Assembly: GCF_027172205.1 (NCBI RefSeq) | Contig: NC_070613.1 | Span: 6,395,501-6,459,500 of the forward strand | Reading direction: 5' to 3' | Source of the DNA: Podarcis raffonei | Taxonomy: Eukaryota; Chordata; Lepidosauria; Squamata; Lacertidae | DNA length: 64,000 nucleotides | Shown: positions 31,642-60,478 of the stretch, piece after piece | Layout of the letters: each line of letters begins with the position of its first letter | Numbering within the stretch: position 1 is the stretch's first letter | Program-made: the position numbers and the translations under genes | The notes under the pieces: generated by a model | What the model saw: the letters and a program-made list of their open reading frames with translations, nothing else | Database searches by the model: none | What the model was told of the DNA's origin: nothing

Positions 31642-34600
31642 GTCAGTTTCTAGTCCCTCAGAGGCATAATAATTGCTGCTGTATATTTTTATTTTAATTA
31701 TTATAAAAATTAGTGTTGTTGAAATATACTCAGAGTCGCAAAGTGATTTCATGCTCTTTATTCAGCTCATAGTGGTGAGGAGGAATGAATGAAAGTCTCC
31801 TCAAAGTATCTGCTTTATATACATTATTTACACAATGGGCTGCACATGATTGGCTAATTCCGGAATTCTACTGTAAGCCAATCAGGTTGTGGATTCACTT
31901 CTATCTGGAGCATGATTGGGTAGTTCCTGCCAACCAATCATACTGCTGCATTGTTCTAGGACCAATCAGACTGCTGCATTCTGAATCCTATTGTTCTAGG
32001 GCCAATCAGACTGCTGCATTCTGAATCCTATTGTTCTAGGACCAATCAGACTGCTGCCTTTTGGATCCTATTGTTCTAGGACCAATCAGACTGCTGCAGT
32101 TTGGATCCTATTCAACTCAGTACATAACACCCCTCCCCTCTAAGTTCCAGTCCTGCCCGGGAGGTCGCATTCATAGTCCTCAAGGTACGCCGGCGGCCTA
32201 CGTGTGCGTTGCGGCCTGGGGTGTTCCCTGGTCCGGGGTTCAGGTTCTGGCTCGTGTTCCAAGGATGCTGGCTGTGATGGGGCTATTTGGTCTGGCGCAA
32301 CCGGCTCGCTCAGTCGTGGTTCTGGTTCCGGTGTCCTTCCGGCCTCGCAGGTCCTCTCTGTATTTACTGATTCTGCCTCTCCTGCTGGCCCCTCGTGCTC
32401 TATGGGCGTCACTGCCCCTCTGTTCCCTTGGGACTCCTCTGCCCTTTCCTCCTCCTGGTTTTCTCCCGGGAATCGTCGCCGTATCTGGTCGTAGTGGCGG
32501 CGCCAGCATTGCCCCCCATCTGTTAGCACCTCGTACGACACGGGGCCAGTGACCCTGGAGACTGTGGCGGGTACCCATGCTGGGCCTGCCGCAAAATTCT
32601 TTGCGTACACTGGGTCCTGAGCCTCGAAGGTCCGGGGCCAGTTGTTTTAATTTTTTTTTATTATAATAGTTTTAAATTTATATACGGCCCTTAATCCGAA
32701 AATCACAGGTTCGGTTTACAGTATATATAAAAAAGATGCATAAAATAGCAACAACGATATAGTATTATTTTATGCAGGATGAAAAAAAATGCCTTCAGCA
32801 GTGCAGATATTTGTCATTTTTTAGTCAGGAACAGTTCTTGCAAAGGCTGATGAATGCTGCTGCTTCTTTGGCGATCACTCATAGCCGAGTAAGATTGTCT
32901 TCCATAAACACAGTTTTAACAATGAGTTCATAAGTGACTGTGGAAGCAAATTCTGGACCCACACGTCCTTCCACAGAGGGGACATTGGTTCCCGGGCAGG
33001 AGTTGATCATGGTGTGGATTTGCCAAGCATGCCTTCCTCTTAGCACGTTTCTCCCTGAGTTAAGTGCTTTCAAAGCCCATGACACCTTTGGTAAAGGCTG
33101 TTCTCCAACTGGAGCGCTCGCAGGCCAGTGTTTCCCAGTTGTCAGTGTTTATACTACATTTTTTTAAGATTTGCGTTGAGAATGACCTAAGAAGTCCTCA
33201 AGGGCAGAACAGGCAGATGATAACAAGTGGTATGTTGCAACTGCTGTGAAGGCGGATGAAGGCTGCAGCAGATAGGATCTACTGGTTCGTCGTGACTACT
33301 CATGATGAATGCAGTACATGAAGTAACAAGAGAACAAATAACTATTTAAGTATAGGGTTATTGCAACATATACGCAAGGTGGCCAAAAGCAAAGGAAGGC
33401 ACTTTTAACAGTCAGTGTCTACATACGCTTTCTTGGAAGTTCTGCTGAATGCTCTGGGTCTTGCTCCAAAGTGTGTATGCATGACATTGCAGCTGGAGGC
33501 TGCAGTCATGTGCCAGTTTTCTTAAAGGCAGAGCTGGCTCCAGGATTTGGGGACCCCCTCAGGCATCGTATACTCAGTCATACGCACCTCCTCCAATTAG
33601 AGTGGTGCAAAATAAGGGACTGCAAAACAAAAAAGAAATCTCTACATGGGTACCAGGGTTTTGCCTGTTGTGACCAGCCTGTGTAGAACATGAATTTTGG
33701 CAGAGACCTCTCAAGAACCAAAGAGACTCATGGCTAGTAGCCATTAAGAGCTCTCTCCTCCATGAGTTTGTCTAATCTTTTAAAACCATCCAAGTTGGTG
33801 AATTCCACCCAAATATACTCAGAGGTGCTTAGTAAGCATCTACAGTGGTACCTCAGGTTAAGTACTTAATTCATTCCGGAGGTCCGTACTTAACCTGAAA
33901 CTGTTCTTAACCTGAAGCACCACTTTAGCTAATGGGGCCTCCTGCTGCTGCCGCGCCGCCGGAGCACGATTTCTGTTCTCATCCTGAAGCAAAGTTCTTA
34001 ACCTGAAGCAATATTTCTGGGTTAGCGGAGTCTGTAACCTGAAGCGTATGTAACCTGAAGCGTATGTAACCTGAGGTACCACTGTATAGGGTGCAGCCTT
34101 AATTTGCTTTGTTTTCTGCCACTGGAAACAATCCGGCACAATATAAGGAAGAGGAGCTTTAAAAAGTTTGAGGTTCTTTGCAGACAGAAAGGAAAGGGAC
34201 AGAAATGGGATCAAGGCTGCCTATTAACGACTCTTATTTTCTCCTGATCTTGGATCTTTTTCAGAATTCACGAAAGCCAGCAAGAAGAGCCCCACATCCT
34301 GTTGGAGTGTGATGCCGGGGTCTTGGAGTCCCTTCAAAAGCATTTGAAACTGTATAAAATCCGGAGGAAAGTAAACATCACCCCCTGCCTTGACCTCTCC
34401 TTGTGGGCCGTCATTCCAAAGGAACTTTCTCAGGAGGGGGCCTGTAAACTCCAACAGTGTGCCGGCAAAGCAGTGGTTGCAACGCCTGACCCCAGAGTCA
34501 GTGTTATGGGTTGGAGGCTGATAACCAGCAAAGGCACAGAACCACTGGAGGTTGTTCCCGGATGCCAGATTGGGAACGTTAAGGATTATCATAGGCACAG

Positions 34601-37294
34601 GTATAAACAAGGTAAAACTGCCCCCATCTTTGAACAGCTGTTCTGGAAGTAGAAGTTTTGCTTTATGTAGGCATTGCACAATGATAACTAAACACATGAA
34701 CGTTTGCGGAATTAACACTTAGCGCATCAATTGAATGATTATTGCATTTATTATTGTATTCATTAAGTTTATATCTTGCCCCTTCTCCCGAAGGAGTCCA
34801 GGGCAGCAAGCATATAATAAAGCAATAAAAACACCTTCAAAACATCAGTTCGGATACTGATGCCATTTCTCATTCAAGTGAGTGTCAAAGCGAATTACAA
34901 ACAATAAGTTACATGATGGGAGCTGCAGTCGAAAACATTAGGAGGGCACCATGTTGGGGAAGGCTGATATATATTATGAAAGGCTTTCCCCACGTTGGCA
35001 AACCTGTAATGTGCATAGAGAGAACCACACCAGACCTGATTTTAAGTTTTGTTTTATAAATTACAACATAATACGACCACCGGGCTGTGGTTTTTTTCCA
35101 CTAAGTTGTAAAAATAGTTTGTTAGTGGAAATGGCAACATGCCTATAGGATGAAACAAAACCTAAAGACTCAGCTTTCCTGAACATTATTTAAAGTGACA
35201 TTCATCAGCTATCCACTTTGTGAATGGAATGTTTGTAAACGATTAAGCTGACATTGAGACTGACGCTTGAGTGTGGGGTGGTGGTGACAGCTTGCTAAAT
35301 TTGGATCTGATTTGTTCTTACCCTGGCCCATATAGAATTTAATGTAAATTGTGTGAACCTCCTTGGTGGTGATCTGCTGGTATTTGTGCACAATTTCCAT
35401 AATCGCCAGTTCTCCAAAACATAATTTTAAAAAAGAATTGTGAGTCTCTGGATTCAAAGGAAACACAGCTTCATTCATGACAGCAGGTAAAAGGTAAAGG
35501 TAAAGGTACCCCTGCCCATACGGGCCAGTCTTGACAGACTCTAGGGTTGTGCGCCCATCTCACTCTAGAGGCCGGGAGCCAGCGCTGTCCGCAGACACTT
35601 CCGGGTCACGTGGCCAGCGTGACATCGCTGCTCTGGTGAGCCAGCGCAGCACACGGAACGCCGTTTACCTTCCCGCTAGTAAGCGGTCCCTATTTATCTA
35701 CTTGCACCCGGGGGTGCTTTCAAACTGCTAGGTTGGCAGGCGCTGGGACTGAGCGACAGGAGCGCACCCCGCCGCGGGGATTCGAACCGCTGACCTTTCG
35801 ATCGGCAAGTCCTAGGCGCTGAGGCTTTTACCCACAGCGCCACCCGTGTCCCATGAAACACAGCTTCATTCATGACAGCAGGTACTTTCCAAATAAACAC
35901 ATTATTTTGGAAATAATCACTATCACGGCATAAATGTGAACAAAAGACAATTTAGCTATTTCTTCAGCTATTATTCTGGAGGGCGTGGTGTCCCTCAGTA
36001 CTGGTTCACACAGAACAGAAGTATCTTCGCCATGAAGGAGGATCACATTCAGTGAAGCCATGGATGCTTTAGCTGAGATTCCTGCATTGCAGGGAGTTGA
36101 ACTAGAGCAGGCATCCCCAAACAGCCTTCCAGATGTTTTCGGACTACAATTCCCATCATCCCTGACCACTGGTCCTGTTAGCTAGGGATGATGGGAGTTG
36201 TAGTCCCAAAACATCTGGAGGGATGCCTGGACTAGAGGACCCTTTGAGTCCCTTCCAGCTCTACGATTCTATGTCCCAGAAAAGATCTGCCTTTCTGGCA
36301 AACAGAGAAATTGTTGGAAAGGCCTGAAGGGAGTTCGGTAACATTCTCATGAACAAGCAGTTCTGAAGTTGGGAAGGTATATGTTCTTCTTTTAATAAAA
36401 ACCTGTATTCGTTTTCTCTTACTATTGTGTAGTTCATTCTAATTTCCTGTCCCAGTCTTCCCTAAGTTGCTGATCTTCTACTTTACAAGCTTCCAAAAAA
36501 CATTCCACATTTGGGAAGGCTGAAGCACTCAAAGCAGATGGGCCATCAAGAGACAACAACAGGTTGTAATTGAAAATACTGCCATTCAGTATTCACTGGT
36601 AAATAGTATCCAGCCTACAATATGATCATACCTACAGTGGCTGGCAGAGGAAGTGATAGTAACCTAAGGACAAGCATTGTTAGAAATCTGTTGTGTATAG
36701 AACCAGTTGAGAATCAGTGCAGGTGCCAGAACAAAGGTGCAGTTCCCACTGACTTACCATCTTTAGGAATTGGATCATAATGTTTTATCCCATAAGCCAC
36801 TTAGCTAACCACCAGTAGCAGCACCAAGTGCCAGTCAAACTCCTGCTCAAGGTATGAGTGTTGTTCAACACTTACCTCTTTATTTTCTCCCTTTTCCAGG
36901 TGTGCCAGAAGGAATTAAAGACCTCCCTTCTGGAATAGCCCTCCCTTTGGAATCCAACTTGACTTACATGAATGGCATCAGTTTTACCAAAGGCTGTTAC
37001 ATCGGCCAGGAGTTAACAGCTAGGACCCATCATATGGGTGTCATCCGTAAACGCCTCTTGCCCATACAGCTTTCAACTCCCATGTCTTCCGAGAGCATCC
37101 CTGAGGGAGCTGAAATTGTATTGGAATCAGGAAAGCCAGCTGGAAAGTACCGTGCCGGAGTAGATGAACTTGGAATGGCATTACTGCGGTTGGCTAACAT
37201 AAATGAACCACTGCATCTAAAAATATCAGGAGATTCACTTGTGAGAGTCACTGCCTCCATCCCAAAATGGTGGCCCAAGCCTGCCAATAAGTAG
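31340..37294 (+). CDS. IBA57: IBA57, mitochondrial iron-sulfur cluster assembly factor (3 exons)
   Basis: Spliced gene: 31340..31641, 34265..34611, 36900..37294 (302+347+395 nt), giving 347 aa (human 356). Junctions are AG/GT with phases 2 and 1. IBA57 is a folate-binding YgfZ/GcvT-like protein of the mitochondrial matrix that works with ISCA1 and ISCA2 to mature 4Fe-4S proteins. Seen: an Arg/Ala-rich N-terminus ([16 protein letters not shown]) fitting a mitochondrial targeting peptide, then [20 protein letters not shown] typical of the GcvT-like N-domain, IRRKV and GWRL blocks in exon 2, and in exon 3 the signature [15 protein letters not shown] with the conserved Cys at about residue 249. 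The protein ends [10 protein letters not shown]. Its position after GJC2 matches human 1q42. Intron 1 holds a gypsy remnant; intron 2 holds a recent SINE. Confidence 0.95.
31720..32640 (-). mobile_element. Ty3/gypsy LTR retrotransposon remnant (fossil)
   Basis: LTR at 31720..32129 with AATAAAGAGCATGAAATC and several tandem units of about 42 bp, each carrying a CCAATCA box; a polypurine tract AGAGGGGAGGGG (minus strand) at 32130..32141; then the end of pol. The minus frame has [20 protein letters not shown] and [13 protein letters not shown], as at the C-terminus of gypsy integrases. Only the 3' part of an element is present, so it is broken. It lies in IBA57 intron 1, starting 79 nt after the donor. 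Confidence 0.88.
32860..33160 (+). repeat. Unclassified repeat (shared with 29743..29868)
   Basis: GGCGATCACTCATAGCCGAG, ACGTCCTTCCACAGAGGGGA and GGGCAGGAGTTGATCATGGT. Longer than the copy at 29743. Confidence 0.6.
33843..34084 (+). mobile_element. Tigger-like MITE in IBA57 intron 1
   Basis: CAGTGGTACCTCAGGTTAAG to CTGAGGTACCACTG, TA on each side; ends 180 bp before exon 2. Confidence 0.88.
34265..34611 (+). CDS. IBA57: IBA57 exon 2
   Basis: Acceptor TTTTTCAG at 34257..34264; donor CAAG/GTAAAA. Encodes [20 protein letters not shown], the LSLWAV region and MGWRL through DYHRHRYKQ, aligning throughout with human IBA57. Enters in phase 2 and leaves in phase 1. Confidence 0.94.
34912..34970 (+). 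mobile_element. hAT MITE half-copy
   Basis: GATGGGAGCTGCAGTCGAAA then GGAGGGCACCATGTTGGGGA, the right arm of the palindromic family at 654. Confidence 0.5.
35490..35854 (-). mobile_element. tRNA-derived Sauria SINE with 30-bp target duplication
   Basis: Full-length reverse copy: tail AAAGGTAAAGGTAAAGGTAC, body TATTTATCTACTTGCACCCG, head reading GGATTCGAACCGCTGACC and CACAGCGCCACCCGTGTCCC. The flank 35460..35489 is repeated exactly at 35855..35884. Subfamily differs from the other SINEs here. Lies in IBA57 intron 2. Confidence 0.93.
36040..36275 (+). mobile_element. CR1 3' end split by a hAT MITE
   Basis: GAGATTCCTGCATTGCAGGG, then after the MITE CCTTTGAGTCCCTTCCAGCT and ACGATTCTATG. Confidence 0.75.
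36108..36229. mobile_element. hAT-type palindromic MITE
   Basis: CAGGCATCCCCAAACAGCC to GGAGGGATGCCTG with 8-bp duplication RACTAGAG at 36100..36107 and 36230..36237. Nested in CR1. Confidence 0.85.
36900..37294 (+). CDS. IBA57: IBA57 exon 3 (terminal coding exon)
   Basis: Acceptor TCCCTTTTCCAG ending 36899, stop TAG at 37292..37294. Encodes [20 protein letters not shown] and the diagnostic KGCYIGQE motif. The 3' end of the transcript is not clear; AATAAA at 39506 is one distant candidate. Confidence 0.95.
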
Positions 37295-40200
37295 AGGAGC
37301 TTTGCGCTGAGGATCCTCTGCTTTGTGTCTTGACGATGCCCAAAGACCTTACATACAGTTCATCCAGAATTACAGTGTTTCCTTTTCACGATGGATCAAT
37401 TCATCTTACACAACATAATTCATTTCAGTGTGGCTTGTCAAGGAGGAGTTCCTGGCTAGTTACATTCATTTTTTACATTGGTCAGCAGGGAAGACTAAAG
37501 TATGTTTGCATTGGCTCTATTAGGTTTCCTCTTAGGACTATATATTTTTTTCTAAATTAGCCAAACAACCTTCACTTTTATCCATGCCTTCGTTCCAGAA
37601 AGGTTCAGTACAGCAGGTGAAAGTGGAACTGAGTTCTTAAAACCCCAGGCCACTTTTACCAAAAAGAAAAAAGTTTCTATTAAAGGTTTCATGTTACAAA
37701 GCAAATGGATAAACAGGGACGTTGCTAAAACCTTGATTAGCCTCCTAAAGTAGTACCACATTTATGGAAGCATCTGTCTATGGAAGCATCTGTACAGCCA
37801 GCGTACAGATTTGCACGTGGAGAGTGTATTTCAAAGCCGTGCCTTGCTCCAGCTCCAAGCAAGCTGAGAATTCCTGCCCTTGGTGGAGATTCACCCTCAG
37901 AACAGTCACAACTTCCTAGTCAAAAGAAAAAGAAATGATTGAACAGCTCTTTGGGTTTCTCTCTCTTGCAGCAGCTGCTCTTGTTGCAGTTGGAAGAGGT
38001 CTGAGATGGGGAAGTTGCTGATGGAGGAAAAATGTGTGCAGTATGATTAATAGTGATTTATTATTTAATTAGAGTGATGAGAAGTGTGCTGTAGCTACGG
38101 AGAGATTTCAGAATGGTGCCATTACTACATTGGGCAACCCTGGATTGTTTCCAATCATCAGACTTGGAGTAGACCTATTGAAGTGAATGGACATGATTCA
38201 CTTGGGTCCATTAATCTCAGTGGGTCTGCTATAAGCATAACTGATGTTGGACACAACCCAGTCTTTCTACAGAACTGCACAGCAGCTTTTGGGGTGTGAT
38301 AAAAGTATTTATTATAATTTATCAATATAAAAAATGTAACAATCTGTGACATAAGGAATTATATTAATCTATGACATACGGAATAACATTAAAGAGAATA
38401 ACTGTTGCCACTGTGAAAATCCCAACAGTGAAGCGCTGTGTAATTTTCTTCTACAAACATGTTTCTGTTTATCACTAGGGTTGCAAATACTTTTAAATTA
38501 GAATTTATTGACTGCTGGTTTATTCTCCGCAGCCCGTTGCTGCTGTTAATCAGAGGAAACAAAGGTTGCTTGAGGTTTAAATTTCCAGAACTCTAGTTGC
38601 TGCTCATAAAACCCTACCAAAATTGTGGATTTGCTTTTCAAAATAAGAAGTTCAAACATGTTGGATCAGAGTCCTATTGCATAATTTGCCTTTGTGATTA
38701 GTTAGGAGGGGGAAAGGATTTAAACCACTTTAGAAAAAAAATCAATTTAAGATATAAAATCGCATAGAAACACTTCCACAACTTTTTATGCTAGTGCAAT
38801 ACCCTTTGTGCACAAGTTAGGTGGTGGTGTGTTGTTCCATAGAGGTGCATGCAACCATGGAAACTTCTGGGACAGTGGGAAAGAGTGTGTTCACCAGTTG
38901 TCACAGGAGCCAATGAATGTGATGTCAAGTGCCAAGAAGCCTCCAGGTGACTGTAGCAGCTAGCATTTGACAGTTGCTGAAGTTACCTAAAAACCCTTGC
39001 CCTCACCCACACTTATCTGGTAGCTTTTGGCTCCTGCTTGAAACAAGCATGATGGTATGTGAGTAGATGGGTTCAATATGGCATAAATATCCAAATACCT
39101 AGATTCTAATTTTAAGCCTCAGGAATCTATTCATAATTCTCATTCAATAGATGGTGCTTGTTCTGCAATAGATAGGACTTGCCTGCCAAGCCCCTGCCTT
39201 GGTCTCTGTCAATGAACCTTTCTTAGCTACATCCGTGACTATTTAGCCATCCTATCTCCTTTCAGTATGGCATCTTAACAATGGTCATTGCATGTTCAAT
39301 CCACATGATGTTATCATATTTGTTAACCTGAGAAAATAATGGCAGCTTGAATTGGAGCATTGCTGGCATAGAATTTCCCCTTCGCCACAAGCTGATCAGA
39401 GCATGGGAACTGGGTTACACTATTCAAGGAGAGTGCATCTGAGCCAGCACTTTTGGAAATACGACTCGGGGTTTTAAGCAGAATTATTCAATGTATGTCT
39501 GTAGGAATAAAGTTGCTCTTTAAAAGGGCCCAGTCTTAACAAATTGACAGGAACATCTGTGCAGAAAGCACTTTCATTCTGCTGTGAACTATTGCTATAA
39601 AATGTAATTGGCAGTGAAAATAGTTGAATCATATACTTGACTGTCAAGAGTCCCAAAATTCCTGTAGTAGGGGGTCAGACTAGATATTATTTCCAACTTT
39701 ACAATTATTTAATTAAATGCTCTACATGTCAATTAATGCTGTCTGGTCTTTTGTAATTCAGCTTTTAGCCTGCACTTCAGCTATGTAGACTGGTGGCTTT
39801 CAATCACTACACTGCCAGCTTTGTGTTTATTTACTGTATCTCTGCCAACCTACTCAGAGGAGTTAAAATAACAGCACTCGATCCATATTGTATTTGAAAC
39901 AGCTTCATCAAATAGTAGGTGTAGAAGCAGCAGTTTACTTCTCTTCCAACAGTCCCAGAAGTCAGAAAATCTGCCCTCTCAGGAAAACTATAAGGGCAGC
40001 TCATATGGTGTAGCAAAAAAATCTTCTTGCACCTTTAAGAAACATGTTTATTGTGGTATGAGCTTTTTGTGAGCAAGAAGCCATGAAAGTTTGTGCCACT
40101 GTTGTAAGCCAAAAATGACTTATCTCCTGAATTTATGCCAACCCAGAAGCTTGAGGAGTTGAGTCTAACGTTTATTGCAAAGCAATAGGTTACAGTCGAA

Positions 40201-40490
40201 TCATTCCGCAAAACTGCAACCACGCCCAATGGTTCAGGCAATGGTTTTTATGAAGTTTCAAACAAAGGATTCCAATTTTCACCAGTCATGTACATCATGA
40301 CTTCATTTTATGTTTAATACACATGTGCAATAACCACTGGCAATTTTGCTGATTCGGTGTGGTTTCTCACAGTGATCTGTTACATTGTGTTAGTATGCAT
40401 GTTGGGAACCTGTGTTACGTGTAGCCACTTGGACCATGTAGCAGTTTATGTTCCTGCTTTGAGCTGCATCTTTGTGATTCACATATTAGC
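37295..40490. other. IBA57 3' region and intergenic sequence
   Basis: No gene recognised. A relic of the GAGTAGACCTATTGAAGTGA repeat lies at about 38160..38270. AATAAA at 39506 may be a distant poly(A) signal. Confidence 0.35.
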
Positions 40491-40496
40491 TGTAAA

Positions 40497-40566
40497 GTGG
40501 TACCTCGGGTTACAAACTCCTGGGGTTACAGACACTTCAGGTTACAGACTCCCCTGTAACCTGACA
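40497..40566 (-). mobile_element. Tigger-like MITE fragment
   Basis: AGTGGTACCTCGGGTTACAA and CACTTCAGGTTACAGACTCC, one end of the family only. Confidence 0.65.
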
Positions 40567-40811
40567 TGCGTGTGGTGGGTCCATGGAGCAAGCCTTTCTA
40601 TTTGTCTGGGGTGGAGAGGAGAATGAATGCAACTGGGGAAAGAGCTTCTGGAACGGCAGCTGCAATTCAACACTCTGCAGGAGATTTCCACTCGCTGGTC
40701 ATATCAGGCGGAGGAGATGTTGAAGCTCACGAGAAGGTCCACGTTATTGGGAAGAAACTGAAGCAGCTTCTGGAAAGAGTCTCAAGTGATTTAAAGGTCT
40801 CACATGGAATT

Positions 40812-41126
40812 TTATTTATTTATTTATTTGTTTGTTTGTTTGTTTGTTTATACATACCCCGCCCATCTGGCTGAGTTTCCCCAGCCACTCTGGGCGGCTC
40901 CCAATCGAGTGTTAAAAACAATACAGCATTAAATATTAAAAACTTCCCTAAACATGGCTGCCTTCAGATGTCTTTCAAAGATAAGATAGCTACTTATTTC
41001 CTTCCCATCTGATGGGAGGGCGTTCCACAGGGCAGGCGCCACTAACGAGAAGGCCCTCTGTCTGGTTTAACCTCACTTCTCGCAATGAGGGAACCGCCAG
41101 AAGGCCCTCGGCGCTGGATCTCCGTG
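40812..41126 (-). mobile_element. L2-like LINE 3' end
   Basis: (TTTA)(TTTG) tail, CCCGCCCATCTGGCTGAGTT, then CTGATGGGAGGGCGTTCCAC and GGAACCGCCAGAAGGCCCTC, matching 8456..9085. A related stretch is at about 41530..41595. Confidence 0.78.
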
Positions 41127-41340
41127 CCTGGAAAGCCAGACAGAAGTGCATTTCTGCAGGATGTGGACAAACTGGACGTGGGAGGCTGTCCTCAGCGACC
41201 GGAGAAACCTTGCACATCTAAAAACAAGGCTGGTGGAAGGAACACCTTGGAGACGGAGTGGCATTGATATTAGAGGGCAAGACAGGGGTGGTGCCAGCCC
41301 AGCTGCTCCCAAGACCTGTGGCTTTCTGTCCCATGTACTG

Positions 41341-41520
41341 CGAATGGCGTTCCCTCTTCAGTTGCTCTTCCTTCTCTTCCTGCTTTTGGCCACCCTGCCT
41401 CCTTTCTCGGAGGAAGATTACAGCTGTGTACACCACAACAACTTTGCCCGGTTTTTCCACCCGGTGCTGCGATTTGTCAATGGGCCTCCTCTATACAAGA
41501 ATGTTTTTAGCAGGTTCTGA
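41341..41520 (+). CDS. Unrecognised open frame with a signal-peptide-like start
   Basis: A frame reading MAFPLQLLFLLFLLLATLPP, then FSEEDYSCVHHNNFARFFHP and ending KNVFSRF before the stop. The start is strongly hydrophobic like a secretory leader, followed by a His/Phe-rich stretch. It also opens upstream from 41146. It lies between two LINE fragments and has no clear splice sites. It may be a gene relic, an exon of an unmodelled gene, or chance. Confidence 0.2.
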   Translation, partial: RMAFPLQLLFLLFLLLATLPPFSEEDYSCVHHNNFARFFHPVLRFVNGPPLYKNVFSRF

Positions 41521-42064
41521 AAAAAAGCAGTGAAGGCAACCTGCTTGATCTCAATAGGCAGGGAGTTCCAAAGTGTAGGCGCTGCCACACTAAACAACTT
41601 GAGTTGTTACAAATGCTAGAAAGTTTAACTTTTTTTAAAAAAAGAAAAGGAATCTGGGGATTATGGTTCGTGAGGGAGTCTGCAAGCTCTGTGAACACCA
41701 ATGATTATATAATTGATATATTTATATGTGCACAAATGTCTTACAATTTCAATTTTTCAATTTTTCATTCATTGCTCTGCTCTGCCCCATCCCCAAAAAA
41801 ACCTTCAATGAGTGTTTTGACTTAAAAGTATCACATGCAAACAAGCCTCGTGATACTTCAGTTTCCACCCAATTGCTACTTTTGGAAGTTTTCTTCCTCG
41901 CCATCCCTTTCTCCATCTTAACATCCCACAAAATGACAACAACCCCGGTAGTTTTCCTATTTCTTCTATTTATTTGTTTTTCATTTTGATTTGGTTTCAA
42001 TTTGAAATAGGGCACGTATAAAATAAAAGAACTATTATAAAATAATAAGAGTAAAATAAGAGAA

Positions 42065-42260
42065 TTATTATTATTTATTTCTACCTCGCTCCCTCCTCCC
42101 CAGACAGGACTCAAGAGGGCATATATAAAAAAATAAGAACCGCTAAAACATTATTTTTAAATTAAAAAACCCATCATTCAAAACAATTGAACATTGATAG
42201 AAATAAAGACTATATAAATATATAAAATCTATTAAAAACATTTGGATAGCTACAATAAAA
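42065..42260 (-). mobile_element. Probable LINE tail
   Basis: (ATT)n then TTTCTACCTCGCTCCCTCCT and GACTCAAGAGGGCATATATA, like 3' tails of L2-clade elements. Confidence 0.4.
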
Positions 42261-42795
42261 AGACAGTAGGGCACCAGCCCCCTCATTAAAAGCAGTTCCC
42301 AAAAAGCTTGTGGGAACGAAAAAAACGGAAAGGAAGGACTGTTACTGATGCGTATAAACTTATAAAATGATCTCTCTTCCCCCTCTACATTCCCGTTTTC
42401 CTTCTCCTCCTCCCCCGCGACCAAAATGGTTTCTTCCAACCATATCCAGTTTGGCAGTTTTAGCCTAACGGCCGTTAACGACTTTTCAGTCACGAGGCGC
42501 GAGCGGGGGCAGGGGCGCGCGCGCGCCGGCCGTTCGAAAAAGGCGCTTCGAACGTTCGCATTTCGCGGGGCGGAGCGCGCGCACAGCAGCCGCCGGGGCT
42601 GTTCCCGGCTGGGCGTCAAAGTGGGCGGAGTTGCTAGAGACGCACGCAAGCACGCGTCCTCGCCCTCTATTTGCGGGAGCCGGCGGCAGGGAAAGAGAAT
42701 AATTTGGAGGCAGGCCCCGCCCACTTCCCCCCGTCCAACCAACCAGCGCCGGCCCCTGTTGCTGAGGCGGGAAGGAAAAGGAGGAGGAGGAGGAG

Positions 42796-60478
<17,683 letters not shown>

